From contig NZ_CP047204.1 in NCBI RefSeq assembly GCF_030408735.1, positions 2,232,001-2,296,000 of the forward strand: DNA of 64,000 nucleotides, written 5' to 3'. The notes below the pieces were generated by a model, which saw only the letters and a list, made by a program, of their open reading frames with translations, ran no database searches and was not told the DNA's origin. Each line of letters starts with the position of its first letter. Within the stretch, counting starts at the first letter, position 1. Below are positions 27,344 through 36,102 of this stretch, in pieces. The DNA is from Corynebacterium faecale. Lineage in GTDB: Bacteria > Actinomycetota > Actinomycetes > Mycobacteriales > Mycobacteriaceae. The translations under genes were made by a program, and so were the position numbers.

Positions 27344-28009
27344 ATGAGTTATGACTTCGTCCTCTTCGAAACCGACGGCGACCCCGGCAACGCACGCATC
27401 TCCAAATCCCCCCTGACCGAGCGCATCGACTACGCCGAACCCGCCACCACCCCGGTCCTGGAATCCCTCGCAGCCGGCCTCGGTGACACCGTTCCCACTG
27501 GTATCGCCCTCGACGATGACGATCCGATCCAGCTCACCGGCGACCGCTGCCTCTACGTGGCCACCAACTACAACGACGCTGAAGCCACAGCGGCGTGGCT
27601 CACCGACGTGGCCATCGACTACGGCCTTGGACTCGCCGACATGAACTCCGATGCGATCTTGTTGTTCGGTGACGAGGACACCGACGCCGTGGTCCAGACC
27701 GACACTTTCTTCTCCCCCGGATTCTCTGCATACGGTCTCCCCCACCTGCTTCTCGAGGTCATGCGCCTCAAAGATTCCCGCGTCCCCTACCTCCGTGTCA
27801 CCCGCGTAGCCAATGACGCCCACTTCATCCAGACCCTGTACCGCTCAGACGAGAAGAACTGGCTGGTGGAATACGGCTCAGGGGCAGATAACACGGCACA
27901 GGGCACCGCGGTTAAAACTCCAAAGGATGTGATCGGCTTGATCACCGGTTGGTTTGAGGGTGCTGCGGACTTCGGAGCTGGCCACGATTGGAAAGATGTG
28001 GCGGAGTAG
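27344..28009 (+). CDS. Hypothetical acidic protein
   Basis: The 221-residue soluble protein starts MSYDFVLFETDGDPGNARI and is strongly acidic, with no signal peptide or membrane segment. I do not recognise a domain. Its beginning resembles small acidic proteins sometimes annotated as DUF families in corynebacteria. The ATG is placed at 27344. TATGCT, 13 bases upstream, could be a -10 element, which would make the transcript leaderless or nearly so. It ends just before the 104-bp repeats. Confidence 0.72.
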   Translation: MSYDFVLFETDGDPGNARISKSPLTERIDYAEPATTPVLESLAAGLGDTVPTGIALDDDDPIQLTGDRCLYVATNYNDAEATAAWLTDVAIDYGLGLADMNSDAILLFGDEDTDAVVQTDTFFSPGFSAYGLPHLLLEVMRLKDSRVPYLRVTRVANDAHFIQTLYRSDEKNWLVEYGSGADNTAQGTAVKTPKDVIGLITGWFEGAADFGAGHDWKDVAE

Positions 28010-28016
28010 ACCAGAA

Positions 28017-28120
28017 GGGCCTTGTGCGAAGCCCTCTTTGCTCACAGGTGAACAAACCACCCCATTTCAAGCCTCAAACAGGGCGAAACACCCAACCTTG
28101 TTCATCTGCGAGCACCACCG
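28017..28120. repeat. 104-bp direct repeat, copy 1
   Basis: The first copy begins GGGCCTTGTGCGAA and ends at CGAGCACCACCG. It matches 28172-28276 with only a few substitutions and one single-base indel. Inside it AGGTGAACAA and TTGTTCATCT form a stem of ten pairs including one G-U. No gene is supported; short frames on both strands are open through it. Confidence 0.85.
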
Positions 28121-28171
28121 GGCACCACCGGGCACCCAGACCCCAGAAGTTAGGAGGCAGGGAAAACCGAG

Positions 28172-28276
28172 GGGCCTTGTGCGAAACCCCCCTTTGCTCA
28201 CAGGTGAACAAACCACCCCATTCCAGGCCTCAAACAGGGCGAAACACCCAACCTTGTTCATCTGCGAGCACCACCG
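28172..28276. repeat. 104-bp direct repeat, copy 2
   Basis: The second copy starts 155 bases after the first, in the same orientation, and carries the extra base (GCGAAACCCCCC against GCGAAGCCCTC). The two copies are separated by 51 unrelated bases. Both lie between a hypothetical gene and the rpmA terminator. Confidence 0.85.
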
Positions 28277-28321
28277 AGCAGCCAGGCCCCAGCACCCCGA
28301 AGACTCACAAAGCACAAGAAA

Positions 28322-28360
28322 CTGCCCGCCTCCCTCAACCAGGTTGAGAGTGACGGGCAG
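28322..28360 (-). terminator. rplU-rpmA terminator
   Basis: CTGCCCG (28322-28328) pairs with CGGGCAG (28354-28360), and an inner CTCAAC/GTTGAG (28334-28348) extends the hairpin. On the minus strand it follows the rpmA stop by about 20 bases and leads into TTTCTTGTG. The T-run is interrupted. Confidence 0.7.
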
Positions 28361-28380
28361 TGACAGCACTGTGAAGTGAC

Positions 28381-28647
28381 TTATGCGTCGACAGACTCGT
28401 TCTCGACGATGTTCACGACGCGACGGTTACGCTTGGTAGCGAACTCGACTGCACCGGTCTTCAGAGCGAAGAGGGTGTCGTCGCCACCGCGACCGACGTT
28501 CTCGCCCGGGTGGAACTTGGTGCCGCGCTGACGAACGAGGATCTCTCCTGCGTTCACCTGCTGGCCACCGAATCGCTTAACACCAAGGCGCTTGGCCTCA
28601 GAGTCACGACCGTTGCTGGAGCTGGATGCACCCTTCTTGGTTGCCAT
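28381..28647 (-). CDS. rpmA: 50S ribosomal protein L27
   Basis: L27 sits at the peptidyl-transferase centre, where its N-terminus contacts tRNA. The 88-residue product starts [20 protein letters not shown], and continues with [22 protein letters not shown] and [19 protein letters not shown], the L27 signature. No N-terminal extension of the kind processed in Firmicutes is present. GGAGG lies about 9 bases upstream of the ATG. It is the second gene of rplU-rpmA, 39 bases after rplU. Confidence 0.98.
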   Translation of the reverse strand: MATKKGASSSSNGRDSEAKRLGVKRFGGQQVNAGEILVRQRGTKFHPGENVGRGGDDTLFALKTGAVEFATKRNRRVVNIVENESVDA

Positions 28648-28686
28648 TCTGGATTCCCTCCTTCAAAGGAAATAAAGCCGACAGGC

Positions 28687-28992
28687 TTACTTGATTCCGG
28701 TGACCTTCAGGACGGTCAGCTTCTGACGGTGTCCCTGGCGCTTCTTGTAACCGGTCTTGTTCTTGTACTTCAGGATCTTGATCTTCGGGCCCTTGGCGTG
28801 CTCGACGATCTCGGTGTTGACGCTGACGGAAGCAAGCTTGTCAGCAGCGGTGGTTACATCGGCACCATCGACGAGCAGAACCGGGGTGAGAGCTACGGAG
28901 GCACCCGGCTCACCCTCGATCTTCTCGACCTTTACGAGGTCGCCTTCGGCAACCTTGTACTGCTTTCCGCCGGTCTTGACGATCGCATACAT
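28687..28992 (-). CDS. rplU: 50S ribosomal protein L21
   Basis: L21 binds 23S rRNA and contacts L20. The 101-residue product begins [14 protein letters not shown] and ends with the L21 signature [19 protein letters not shown] hairpin at 29023-29051 lies in the leader, about 30 bases upstream of the ATG. The gene is first in rplU-rpmA; rne lies upstream on the same strand with a 232-base gap, so its own promoter is expected. Confidence 0.98.
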   Translation of the reverse strand: MYAIVKTGGKQYKVAEGDLVKVEKIEGEPGASVALTPVLLVDGADVTTAADKLASVSVNTEIVEHAKGPKIKILKYKNKTGYKKRQGHRQKLTVLKVTGIK

Positions 28993-29022
28993 AGAGGGCT
29001 ACCCCTTATCTGATTCTCGGCT

Positions 29023-29051
29023 CAGGCTTCCCCCTGTTCGGGGAGCGCCTG
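29023..29051 (-). promoter_or_regulatory. Hairpin in the rplU leader
   Basis: CAGGCTTCCCC (from 29023) can pair with GGGGAGCGCCTG (ending 29051) with a small internal mismatch and a short loop. It lies directly upstream of the rplU ribosome-binding region and could be a leader structure that senses L21, as reported for r-protein leaders elsewhere. I cannot show regulation. Confidence 0.45.
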
Positions 29052-29224
29052 ATGGGACTTACGTTTACAATTGCGTTTTGGGCATGCATGAGCCAAACAA
29101 GGGCACGATGTCACGCACTCATTCGCCGTGAAATGGGCTAATGGGCATTGACGTACATAGCCTAAAACAGCGACTGTCCAAGACTACCCCTAAACGCGGC
29201 TCAAATACAAACCGCGCTCATGCC

Positions 29225-32200
29225 CTATCCACGCTGGGGTTTACGGCTCACCCTGCGTCGACGACCACCGACATTACGGGGAGCAGAATCCGGTTGTGTC
29301 TCCGGTTGTTTCTCCTCGAGTGGCTGAGGAGAGGACTGAGCAGAGGGCTGCGCAACAGGCTGTGCGAGTGCATCACTTGAGACACGAACAGCGCGGCGGC
29401 GGCGACGACGACTATCGCTTTGCGATGCCTCCCGCACCTCTTCCTCACCCTTGATGTCGGGCTGAGGGGTGGTGGGGGTTGCGTCGTCAAGCGCTTCGAT
29501 CAGGCCACTCGACCTGCGCACGGCGCGGCGGCGGCCACGTCCTGGGCGCGTTGCGGGGGCGCTGGCTGCGACCTCGCTCGGACGGTTGCGGCGTGGCTCC
29601 TCCACCACATCGTCTTCAACGGCTTCCTGGATAACCTCTTCGACCAGGGGCGCTGGGCGCTGACTCCGTCCGCGACCGCGGCTGCGGCGACGTGGCTTCT
29701 CTGAGGCCTGCACCTTCTCAACCTCATCCACTTCCTCAACCGGGATCGGCTCGACCTCGTGGCGTGCTGGTTCGGACTTGAAGTCCTCCGGCTTCGGCGC
29801 GTGATCAGAACGGGAGTTACCACGGGTGGCGCGGCGACGACGCGGGCTGGCTTCGAATACTGCGCGTGCCTGCTCATAGGTGCTGTCCGTGGACGGGGCC
29901 AGGGTGTCCGACTCCACTGCATCAGCTACATAATCAGAACCCGACGGCTCATCAGGATCCTCGGTGTTGGCGATGTCCACAGCAGCAGCGGCAATCGCGG
30001 CGATATCATCAGCCCCGCCGGCAACCTCTGGCTGACGGCCCCGGCGCCTGCGTGCACGACGGCGTGGGCCCTCCTCCGGCTCCACGGTGGAGATGACCTG
30101 CTCGGTGCCAATCGTCTCGTCGAAGGATTCTGACTCGTCGACAGAATCATCCGTGATGATCACCGATGCGGCGAGATCCTCGAATTCCTTGTCCATGTCG
30201 CGGTCTTCGTCATCAACGAGGTCCTGCATGGCCACCACCATGGGGTGCTGGGCCGGATTGCGTTCAGGTCTCTGGGTGGACTCCTCCTGCTGGCGCTTGT
30301 GCCGGTTGGATCGCTCCTCTGCCTTGGCCTCCACGCGCTCATCAACGGTGTCCACGGGATCCTGATGGATCACCAGTCCGCGGCCTTCACAGTGCTCACA
30401 TTCGCTGGAGAAGGTCTCCAGCAGTCCGGCACCGATGCGCTTGCGGGTCATCTGAACCAGGCCGAGGGAGGTGACCTCCGAAACCTGGTGGCGGGTGCGG
30501 TCGTTTTCCAGTGCCTCAGTGAGGCGACGCAGTACCAGTTCCTGGTTCTCGGGCAGGACCATGTCGATGAAGTCGACCACGATCATGCCGCCGATGTCAC
30601 GCAGGCGCATCTGGCGGACGATCTCTTCGGCGGCCTCAATATTGTTGAGGGTGACGGTCTCCTCGAGGTTGCCCACGCCCTTGCCGGTGTAGCGGCCGGT
30701 GTTGACGTCGATGACGGTCATGGCCTCGGTTTTGTCCACGATCAGCGAACCACCCGACGGCAGGTTCACCTTGCGCGACATCGCCTCATCCAGCTGGGCG
30801 TTGAGTCCGAAGGCCTCGAATGCATCCTTGCCGTCATAATCAGCACGCTCGAAGTGTTCGACGCGGCTGACCAGGTCAGGGGCCACCGACTGGATATAGG
30901 CACGCACGGTGTTCCAGGCGCGGTCGCCGTCCACGATCAGGGAGGTGAAGTCTTCGTTGAAGAGGTCACGGATGACCTTGACCAGCATGTCCGGCTCTTC
31001 GTACATGGTGACCGGCTTGGCGTTGCGGGACTTCTTCTCCTGCCTGGTGCGATCCTGGATCTGCTCCCAGAGGGTGTGCAGACGGTTCACATCAGCGGCG
31101 ATGTTCTCCTCCGAGACGCCTTCCGCGGCGGTGCGGATGATGGTGCCGCCGTGTGGTGGCACGACGCGTCCGAGGATCTCCTTCAAACGCTTGCGCTCCG
31201 GCCCGGGTAGTTTCCGGGAGATACCGGCGCTGCGGCCACCGGGGACGTACACCAGGTAGCGGCCGGCCAGGGAGATCTGGGTGGTCAGACGCGCACCCTT
31301 GTGCCCGAGTGGGTCCTTGGTCACCTGGACCAGCACCTTGTCACCGGATCTCAAGGCCTGCTCAATGCGGCGGCCACGACCGCCCAGACCTGCGGCCTTC
31401 CAGTCAACCTCACCGGCGTAGAGCACACCGTTGCGCCCCTTGCCGATGTCAATGAAGGCGGCTTCCATGCTCGGCAGCACGTTCTGCACGCGTCCGAGGT
31501 AGATGTTGCCCACCATCGACGACTGTGAATCAGAGGTGACGAACTGCTCCACCAGCAGGTCATCCTCCAGCACACCCACCTGGGTGACCAGGCCGGCGTT
31601 GTCATGGCGGTGACGCTCGCGCACGATCATGCGGCGTTCCATGGATTCGCGGCGCTCGATGAACTCACGGGTGCTCACCACGTGGCGCTTCTTGTTGCGC
31701 CCCTCCTCGCGCAGCTCCGTGCGGCGGCGGCGCTGCGCCTCCAGACGCGTGGATCCCTTGATGCCCACGGGCTCGTCAACCACCTCGGGTTCCGGGGCCT
31801 CAACGATGCTTGTCGACGCCTCCTCTTCCGCACCCTGCTGAACAGCGTCCGTGCCCTTGCCACGTCCGGTACCGCGACGACCACGGCGCTTCCGCGCCGC
31901 GCGCTCCTGCACCTGGGGATCCTCGGTCTGGTGGATGTCCTCGGTGGGGGTGAACTCCGGTGCCACGAAGATCGGTGCGTACACCGGTGTCTCCGCGGGT
32001 GGCGGGGTGATGTCGGGGATGATGTCCTCGAGCAGTTCAGCGTGCGCCTCAGCCTCGGCGGCGGCAACCAGGTCAACGGGTTCCGGCTGTGACTGTTCAG
32101 CATCGGTGGATTCAGCTAACTCAGCGAGTTCGCGGTCAACCTTTTCCTCGATCTGCTGGATCTCATTGGCCACGTTCTTCTCCACCCGGCGACGGATGCC

Positions 32201-32626
32201 TTCGTCCCCGGCTGGTTCCTGCTCCTGCGGCTGGGGGGTGGATTCAGCAACCTCCGCGAGTTCCCGATCGATCTTCTCTTCGATCTGCTGGATCTCATTG
32301 GCCACGTTCTTCTCCACCCGGCGACGGATCTTCTCCACCGGTGCCACTTCAGGAACCAGCTCATCGGGAGCTTCCTGGGCAGGCTTGGCCAGGGTATCGA
32401 GCAGCCTGGTCGCCTCATCCCGGCTCAGAGTGGACTGGGCGACCTTGACCAGTCCGATGGAATCCAGTGCCAGCACCAGATCCTTGGACATCAGTCCCAG
32501 CTGTTTGGCCAGGTGGTGCACACGGGTCTTCTCCCCCAGCTGTGCACGATCAAAATCCGCAGCCAGAACAGCCGACGGGGATACTTCCGCATCCGATGGG
32601 GTGGTAGAAGCCTTTTTCTTAACCAA
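29225..32626 (-). CDS. rne: Ribonuclease E/G
   Basis: This is the main RNA-processing endonuclease, 1133 residues. The start is a TTG with AGGAG six bases upstream. Residues 30-60 resemble the IF2 N-terminal helical module (KTRVHHLAKQLGL). Residues 100-174 contain a duplicated 31-residue charged helix. An Arg-rich segment leads to the catalytic core at about 330-790, with the S1 domain (SSMVGNIYLGRVQNVLPSME), DNase-I-like site with VDVNTGRYTGK-type and VVDFIDM Asp residues, and the zinc-link CEHCEGRG. The C-terminal ~330 residues are disordered, acidic and Arg-rich with repeated RRRR clusters, suited to RNA binding. Catalytic core placed centrally is the actinobacterial layout. Confidence 0.95.
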   Translation of the reverse strand: MVKKKASTTPSDAEVSPSAVLAADFDRAQLGEKTRVHHLAKQLGLMSKDLVLALDSIGLVKVAQSTLSRDEATRLLDTLAKPAQEAPDELVPEVAPVEKIRRRVEKNVANEIQQIEEKIDRELAEVAESTPQPQEQEPAGDEGIRRRVEKNVANEIQQIEEKVDRELAELAESTDAEQSQPEPVDLVAAAEAEAHAELLEDIIPDITPPPAETPVYAPIFVAPEFTPTEDIHQTEDPQVQERAARKRRGRRGTGRGKGTDAVQQGAEEEASTSIVEAPEPEVVDEPVGIKGSTRLEAQRRRRTELREEGRNKKRHVVSTREFIERRESMERRMIVRERHRHDNAGLVTQVGVLEDDLLVEQFVTSDSQSSMVGNIYLGRVQNVLPSMEAAFIDIGKGRNGVLYAGEVDWKAAGLGGRGRRIEQALRSGDKVLVQVTKDPLGHKGARLTTQISLAGRYLVYVPGGRSAGISRKLPGPERKRLKEILGRVVPPHGGTIIRTAAEGVSEENIAADVNRLHTLWEQIQDRTRQEKKSRNAKPVTMYEEPDMLVKVIRDLFNEDFTSLIVDGDRAWNTVRAYIQSVAPDLVSRVEHFERADYDGKDAFEAFGLNAQLDEAMSRKVNLPSGGSLIVDKTEAMTVIDVNTGRYTGKGVGNLEETVTLNNIEAAEEIVRQMRLRDIGGMIVVDFIDMVLPENQELVLRRLTEALENDRTRHQVSEVTSLGLVQMTRKRIGAGLLETFSSECEHCEGRGLVIHQDPVDTVDERVEAKAEERSNRHKRQQEESTQRPERNPAQHPMVVAMQDLVDDEDRDMDKEFEDLAASVIITDDSVDESESFDETIGTEQVISTVEPEEGPRRRARRRRGRQPEVAGGADDIAAIAAAAVDIANTEDPDEPSGSDYVADAVESDTLAPSTDSTYEQARAVFEASPRRRRATRGNSRSDHAPKPEDFKSEPARHEVEPIPVEEVDEVEKVQASEKPRRRSRGRGRSQRPAPLVEEVIQEAVEDDVVEEPRRNRPSEVAASAPATRPGRGRRRAVRRSSGLIEALDDATPTTPQPDIKGEEEVREASQSDSRRRRRRAVRVSSDALAQPVAQPSAQSSPQPLEEKQPETQPDSAPRNVGGRRRRVSRKPQRG
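32105..32329 (-). repeat. Internal duplication in rne
   Basis: Residues 100-130 and 144-174 of RNase E are nearly identical (core RRVEKNVANEIQQIEEK). At DNA level at least 49 bases are identical between 32149-32197 and 32281-32329, with a 132-base period. So complete a match at silent positions points to a recent duplication or gene conversion. Confidence 0.85.
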
Positions 32627-32878
32627 GGCGTACTCCTATTTTCTTATCTCGTGATCGCACTCGCTACTCCCGGGCGCTGGCAGGTGACCTTATTCAATGC
32701 AATCCGCGGTCTTCCACTGCCGCCGCCACACAGGTGGTGGTGCGATCTTTATCGTCTATGTACAAGTTTTCAAAAATGTTCGGGCAGTTTTCCAACAACC
32801 CATGCGCACCATTGTTCCACATCCACAACGTCAGGCGCGTATCCCACCACACAATCCGCCGGGGTACGATCCGAACCC
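32627..32878. other. Divergent intergenic region rne / membrane wHTH gene
   Basis: About 250 bases hold both upstream regions. TACGAT at 32866-32871, seven bases before the ATG at 32879, fits a -10 element for a leaderless transcript. For rne the AGGAG ribosome site is just upstream of its TTG. AT-rich segments around 32760-32790 could include the rne promoter. Confidence 0.4.
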
Positions 32879-33607
32879 ATGGGAGAAATTGAGAGACGTG
32901 CCGGGATGGAACCCACACCCCTGTGGAAGTACATCCCCAGCGCGGCCCTGTTATCCATCGGCCTGATCTTCTGGGATATCCAGATGGTGCTCAGCATCGC
33001 GCTGATGGCAATTGGCATCGTTTCCCTGGCCATCCCCACCCAGAACTACCCGAAGGACATTGATTCCTGGAAGATCGCACCGTTCACACAGGCGGATAAG
33101 AACTATGCGGTGATGCATACGGTGATCCCCGCCGCGACCTTCGGGGGAAATATCCTTATCGACGATTCTTCACTGGGCCTTCCACCCCTGGTGTCCTCGA
33201 TTGCGTTTGGCGTGACATTCGGGGTCTCCACTGTATTCGCCGCCACCAGAACCACCGCGGTATACCGCCGTAAAACCCGCGAACACATCGAGCTGATCCT
33301 CCGCAACTCCTCCCTGGATGAGGTCACCACCTCGAACCTGGACGCATTGGACCACCCCGAACCACGGATACTGGGCAGAGCACTCCTGGCCCATGGTGCC
33401 ATTGATGGCACACGCGTGATGGCCCGCCAGCTGGCTAAGGTTCTGGACTGGAGTGTGGAGCAGGTTCACGAGGTGGCCAGCCCCCTGGATAAGCGTGGGA
33501 TCACGAGTCGTTCCACCATCATGTCAGGTGGGGATCCCACAAAGATCTATGTGGAACTGACCGAAAAAGGTGTGGTGCTGTTGAGAGAACTGCACCGCGG
33601 ACGCTAA
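32879..33607 (+). CDS. Membrane protein with C-terminal winged-helix-like domain
   Basis: This protein of 242 residues has two hydrophobic hairpins, residues 17-52 and about 78-122, followed by a soluble C-terminal part (about 130-242) whose end, VHEVASPLDKRGITSRS then KIYVELTEKGVVLLREL, looks like a MarR/PadR-type winged helix with a wing and last helix. I infer a membrane-anchored DNA-binding or protein-binding module; the family is not recognised. The ATG at 32879 is only seven bases after a -10-like TACGAT, so it may be leaderless; an alternative ATG lies at 32906. Confidence 0.65.
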   Translation: MGEIERRAGMEPTPLWKYIPSAALLSIGLIFWDIQMVLSIALMAIGIVSLAIPTQNYPKDIDSWKIAPFTQADKNYAVMHTVIPAATFGGNILIDDSSLGLPPLVSSIAFGVTFGVSTVFAATRTTAVYRRKTREHIELILRNSSLDEVTTSNLDALDHPEPRILGRALLAHGAIDGTRVMARQLAKVLDWSVEQVHEVASPLDKRGITSRSTIMSGGDPTKIYVELTEKGVVLLRELHRGR

Positions 33608-33642
33608 GTTGTAGATACATCAACAAGTTTTGTGACTATACT
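33608..33642 (+). promoter_or_regulatory. Pirin gene promoter and candidate operator
   Basis: TATACT at 33637-33642 is a good -10 element about 40 bases before the pirin start. Immediately upstream lies GTTGTAGATACATCAAC (33608-33624), with GTTG/CAAC outer arms and overlapping TTGT/ACAA. This imperfect dyad may bind a MarR- or HxlR-type repressor, as often seen with redox-responsive pirin genes; no such regulator gene is adjacent. Confidence 0.5.
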
Positions 33643-33683
33643 TGAGGCAACGTTCTGACATCCTCAGCCCAGGAGCCACATTC

Positions 33684-34727
33684 ATGTCCAATCTTGATCC
33701 CCACCCTGATGAATATGACCTGCCCAGCACACAGCCCGGCACTCCGATGAACCCACAGTGTGAAGGTGGCGCCGATGTGGAGATCATCACCGCACGCGAA
33801 GTTCCCCTCGGTGGACCGCGCGCCATGACGGTTTACCGCACGCTCCCCCAGCGTCAACGCACCCTCATCGGAGCCTGGTGCTTCGTGGATCATTATGGCC
33901 CCGATGATGTCTCTGAGACCGGCGGAATGGATGTGCCACCCCACCCCCACACCGGCCTACAGACAGTCACCTGGCTTTTCGAGGGCGAGGTCACCCACCA
34001 CGATTCCGGTGGCAACCACGCGGTGGTCCTGCCCGGCGAAGTCAACCTCATGACCGCCGGCGCAGGCATTTGTCATTCTGAGGTCTCAGCCACGCCAGTC
34101 ACCACCCTCCACGGTGTGCAGCTGTGGACCGTCCTACCGGATAAGGACCGCAACGGTCCACGCCGATTCGACCACTACGCTCCATCGCAGATCACCGTCG
34201 AGGGTGGCACGGCGCGGGTTTTCCTGGGCGATCTATTGGGTGAATCTTCCCCTGTCACCACTTTCACCCCGTTGATCGGTGCGGAGCTGCATGTGAACCC
34301 CGGTGAAACCATGTCCCTGGAGGTCAACCCCGATCATGAGCACGGTCTTCTCGTGGATTCCGGCGACATTCAGCTGGAGTGCGTCACCGTGGCCCCGCGC
34401 GAACTCGCCTACACCGGTGTGGGTGAAACGGTGCTACGGATCCGCAACACCGGCGACACCCCGGCACTGGTATTACTCATCGGTGGGGAACCCTTCACCG
34501 AGGACATCGTGATGTGGTGGAACTTCATCGGACGCAACCACGACGAGATTGAGCAGTTCCGTGCCGAATGGGAATCAGAGGATGAGCGCTTCGGCACCAC
34601 CCATGGATATATCAGCCACCACACTGATGGACTTCACCGCCTACCCGCTCCGAAACTGCCCAACGCCTCCATCAAGGCGAGGGTGAATCCGGACCCAACC
34701 GCACGACCAGATTTAAGGATTGATTAA
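33684..34727 (+). CDS. Pirin family protein
   Basis: Pirins are bicupin proteins with a mononuclear metal site; some have quercetinase activity and others act as redox sensors. The 347-residue product carries the N-terminal cupin signature PPHPHTGLQTVTWLFEGEVTHHDSGG with the metal His residues and the Glu of HSEVS, plus a C-terminal cupin with LLIGGEPFTEDIVMWWNF, the PF05726-type motif. AGGAG is eight bases before the ATG. The stop codon is immediately followed by the start of the AhpD-like gene, so the two are co-translated; this suggests a peroxide or electrophile response. Confidence 0.92.
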   Translation: MSNLDPHPDEYDLPSTQPGTPMNPQCEGGADVEIITAREVPLGGPRAMTVYRTLPQRQRTLIGAWCFVDHYGPDDVSETGGMDVPPHPHTGLQTVTWLFEGEVTHHDSGGNHAVVLPGEVNLMTAGAGICHSEVSATPVTTLHGVQLWTVLPDKDRNGPRRFDHYAPSQITVEGGTARVFLGDLLGESSPVTTFTPLIGAELHVNPGETMSLEVNPDHEHGLLVDSGDIQLECVTVAPRELAYTGVGETVLRIRNTGDTPALVLLIGGEPFTEDIVMWWNFIGRNHDEIEQFRAEWESEDERFGTTHGYISHHTDGLHRLPAPKLPNASIKARVNPDPTARPDLRID

Positions 34728-35180
34728 ATGCGCTCCCAGCACGGACCGTACATCGATAAGTTCTACCCCGAGCCCTATAAGCAGTTGGTGGAGGTATCCA
34801 AGACCTTGAAGAAGATCTACCCCGAGGTGGATCTCCCGGAATCCCTCATTGAGCTGATAAGCGTGCGGGTCTCCCAGATCAACGGCTGTGGCACCTGCCT
34901 GAGCATCCATGTACCCGCCGCACGCCGGGCCGGTGTACCCGAGAAGAAGCTCGACGCGCTGCCGGCCTGGCGGATGGTGGATGAATACACCGCCGAGGAG
35001 AAGGCCGCCCTGCAATTGGCCGAATCGCTGACCCTCCTGGACCGCAATGAAGGCCATCTGGCGGCACGTACCGCCTGCAGTGTCTTCGCCGAGGAACAGG
35101 TGGCAGCCTTGGAGTGGGCGATCATCATGATCAATGCCTTCAACCGGGTGTCCATCGCCAGTGGTCACCCGCTGCTTTAA
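34728..35180 (+). CDS. AhpD-like carboxymuconolactone decarboxylase family protein
   Basis: The 150-residue protein belongs to the AhpD/CMD family. The redox motif INGCGTCLSIHVPAARRAG near residue 52 has the Cys-x-x-Cys pair and the His of AhpD-type alkyl hydroperoxidases, while true decarboxylases lack the Cys pair. A second helical half with AVAALEWAIIMINAFNRVS follows. It starts directly after the pirin stop codon (TAAATG). A thiol-dependent peroxidase is the most likely role. It is unrelated in position to pcaC, which is a real decarboxylase of the same fold. Confidence 0.87.
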   Translation: MRSQHGPYIDKFYPEPYKQLVEVSKTLKKIYPEVDLPESLIELISVRVSQINGCGTCLSIHVPAARRAGVPEKKLDALPAWRMVDEYTAEEKAALQLAESLTLLDRNEGHLAARTACSVFAEEQVAALEWAIIMINAFNRVSIASGHPLL

Positions 35181-35191
35181 GGGATAAAAAA

Positions 35192-35231
35192 TGCACCCAC
35201 TGTCCAAGGGGGACGGCGGGTGCAGTTTTTT
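35192..35231. terminator. Bidirectional terminator pirin-ahpD / ndk
   Basis: TGCACCC (35192-35198) pairs with GGGTGCA (35218-35224), with an inner GTCC/GGAC stem, followed on the plus strand by GTTTTTT (to 35231) and on the minus strand by TTTTTATCCC. It serves the convergent ahpD-like and ndk genes. Confidence 0.87.
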
Positions 35232-35236
35232 GTGTT

Positions 35237-35647
35237 TTACAGGTTCGGGAACCAGATGGAGATCTCGCGCTCAGCGGACTCAGGGGAGTCGGAGCCGTGG
35301 ACCACGTTCTCGCCGACGGTCAGAGCGAAGTCGCCGCGGATGGTGCCCGGGGTGGCCTTGGACACTGGATCGGTGCCACCGGCCAGCTGACGCCATGCAT
35401 CGATGGCGCGCTCGCCTTCGACGATTCCGGCGATCAGTGGTGCGGAGGTGATGAACTCGACGAGCTCACCGAAGAACGGCTTGTCGGAGTGCTCCTCGTA
35501 GTGCTTCTCAGCGGTCTCGCGGTCAGCGACGCGGAGATCCAGAGCGGCGAGCTTGAGGCCCTTGCGCTCGATGCGGGCGATGATTTCGCCGACGTGGCCG
35601 TTGGTGACGCCGTCTGGCTTGATGAGGATGAGAGTACGTTCAGTCAT
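35237..35647 (-). CDS. ndk: Nucleoside diphosphate kinase
   Basis: Ndk transfers the gamma phosphate between nucleoside triphosphates and diphosphates through a phospho-His. The product is 136 residues from the ATG at 35647 ([14 protein letters not shown]), with the active-site His in [15 protein letters not shown] and the ATP-binding Arg in GTIRGDFA. The open frame upstream to 35686 has no start support. It forms a short unit with the small membrane gene upstream on the same strand. Confidence 0.97.
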   Translation of the reverse strand: MTERTLILIKPDGVTNGHVGEIIARIERKGLKLAALDLRVADRETAEKHYEEHSDKPFFGELVEFITSAPLIAGIVEGERAIDAWRQLAGGTDPVSKATPGTIRGDFALTVGENVVHGSDSPESAEREISIWFPNL

Positions 35648-35705
35648 GTTCGCAGATTCTACCCAACGGGTCCCGTCTTGTCGCAACGAGGTCGGGGATT
35701 GTGGC

Positions 35706-36026
35706 CTAGAGCTTACGAACAGCCTCCGCCACAGACTCCGCCGAGGCTCCCCTGCTCCACAGTTGGGCCTGACGGATGGCAGCGCTGTCCTGCCCCTGAC
35801 TTTTCAGTTCCTGCAGCTGATTCACCTGGTCGGCGGTGAACACAACAGGCTGGTCCACGGTCAGTCCGGCGGCGCGGGAACGCATCCCCAGCACCAGGGC
35901 AACAGCAGCAACCGCGATGGCCAGGATGGGGACGATCACGGGCGAACCGGCGATCCGGGTGATCACCGCGACCACGCAGAACAGCGCTGCAAGTGAGAAA
36001 GCCAGATTGGTCATGGGGTTCTTCAT
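35706..36026 (-). CDS. Small membrane protein with SHOCT-like tail
   Basis: The 106-residue product from the ATG at 36026 has two adjacent transmembrane helices (about residues 7-26 and 30-49) and a soluble C-terminal part of 45 residues ([17 protein letters not shown], then a short helix with [17 protein letters not shown]). The family is unknown; the tail looks like a small helical binding module. It lies 58 bases upstream of ndk on the same strand and is divergent from the GNAT gene at 36103. Confidence 0.68.
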   Translation of the reverse strand: MKNPMTNLAFSLAALFCVVAVITRIAGSPVIVPILAIAVAAVALVLGMRSRAAGLTVDQPVVFTADQVNQLQELKSQGQDSAAIRQAQLWSRGASAESVAEAVRKL

Positions 36027-36102
36027 ACCCAGCAGATTACGGCGACCGGTGAAACTTTTCCATACAGTGGGGCGCACCACACCATCAAGAGAGGACAAGA
36101 CC

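Noticed and set aside
27954..28379. A repeat protein encoded across the two 104-bp repeats
   Set aside because: The frame starts inside the preceding gene, has no ribosome site, and both strands are open there; I treat it as a DNA repeat, leaving the coding option as a test in the findings.
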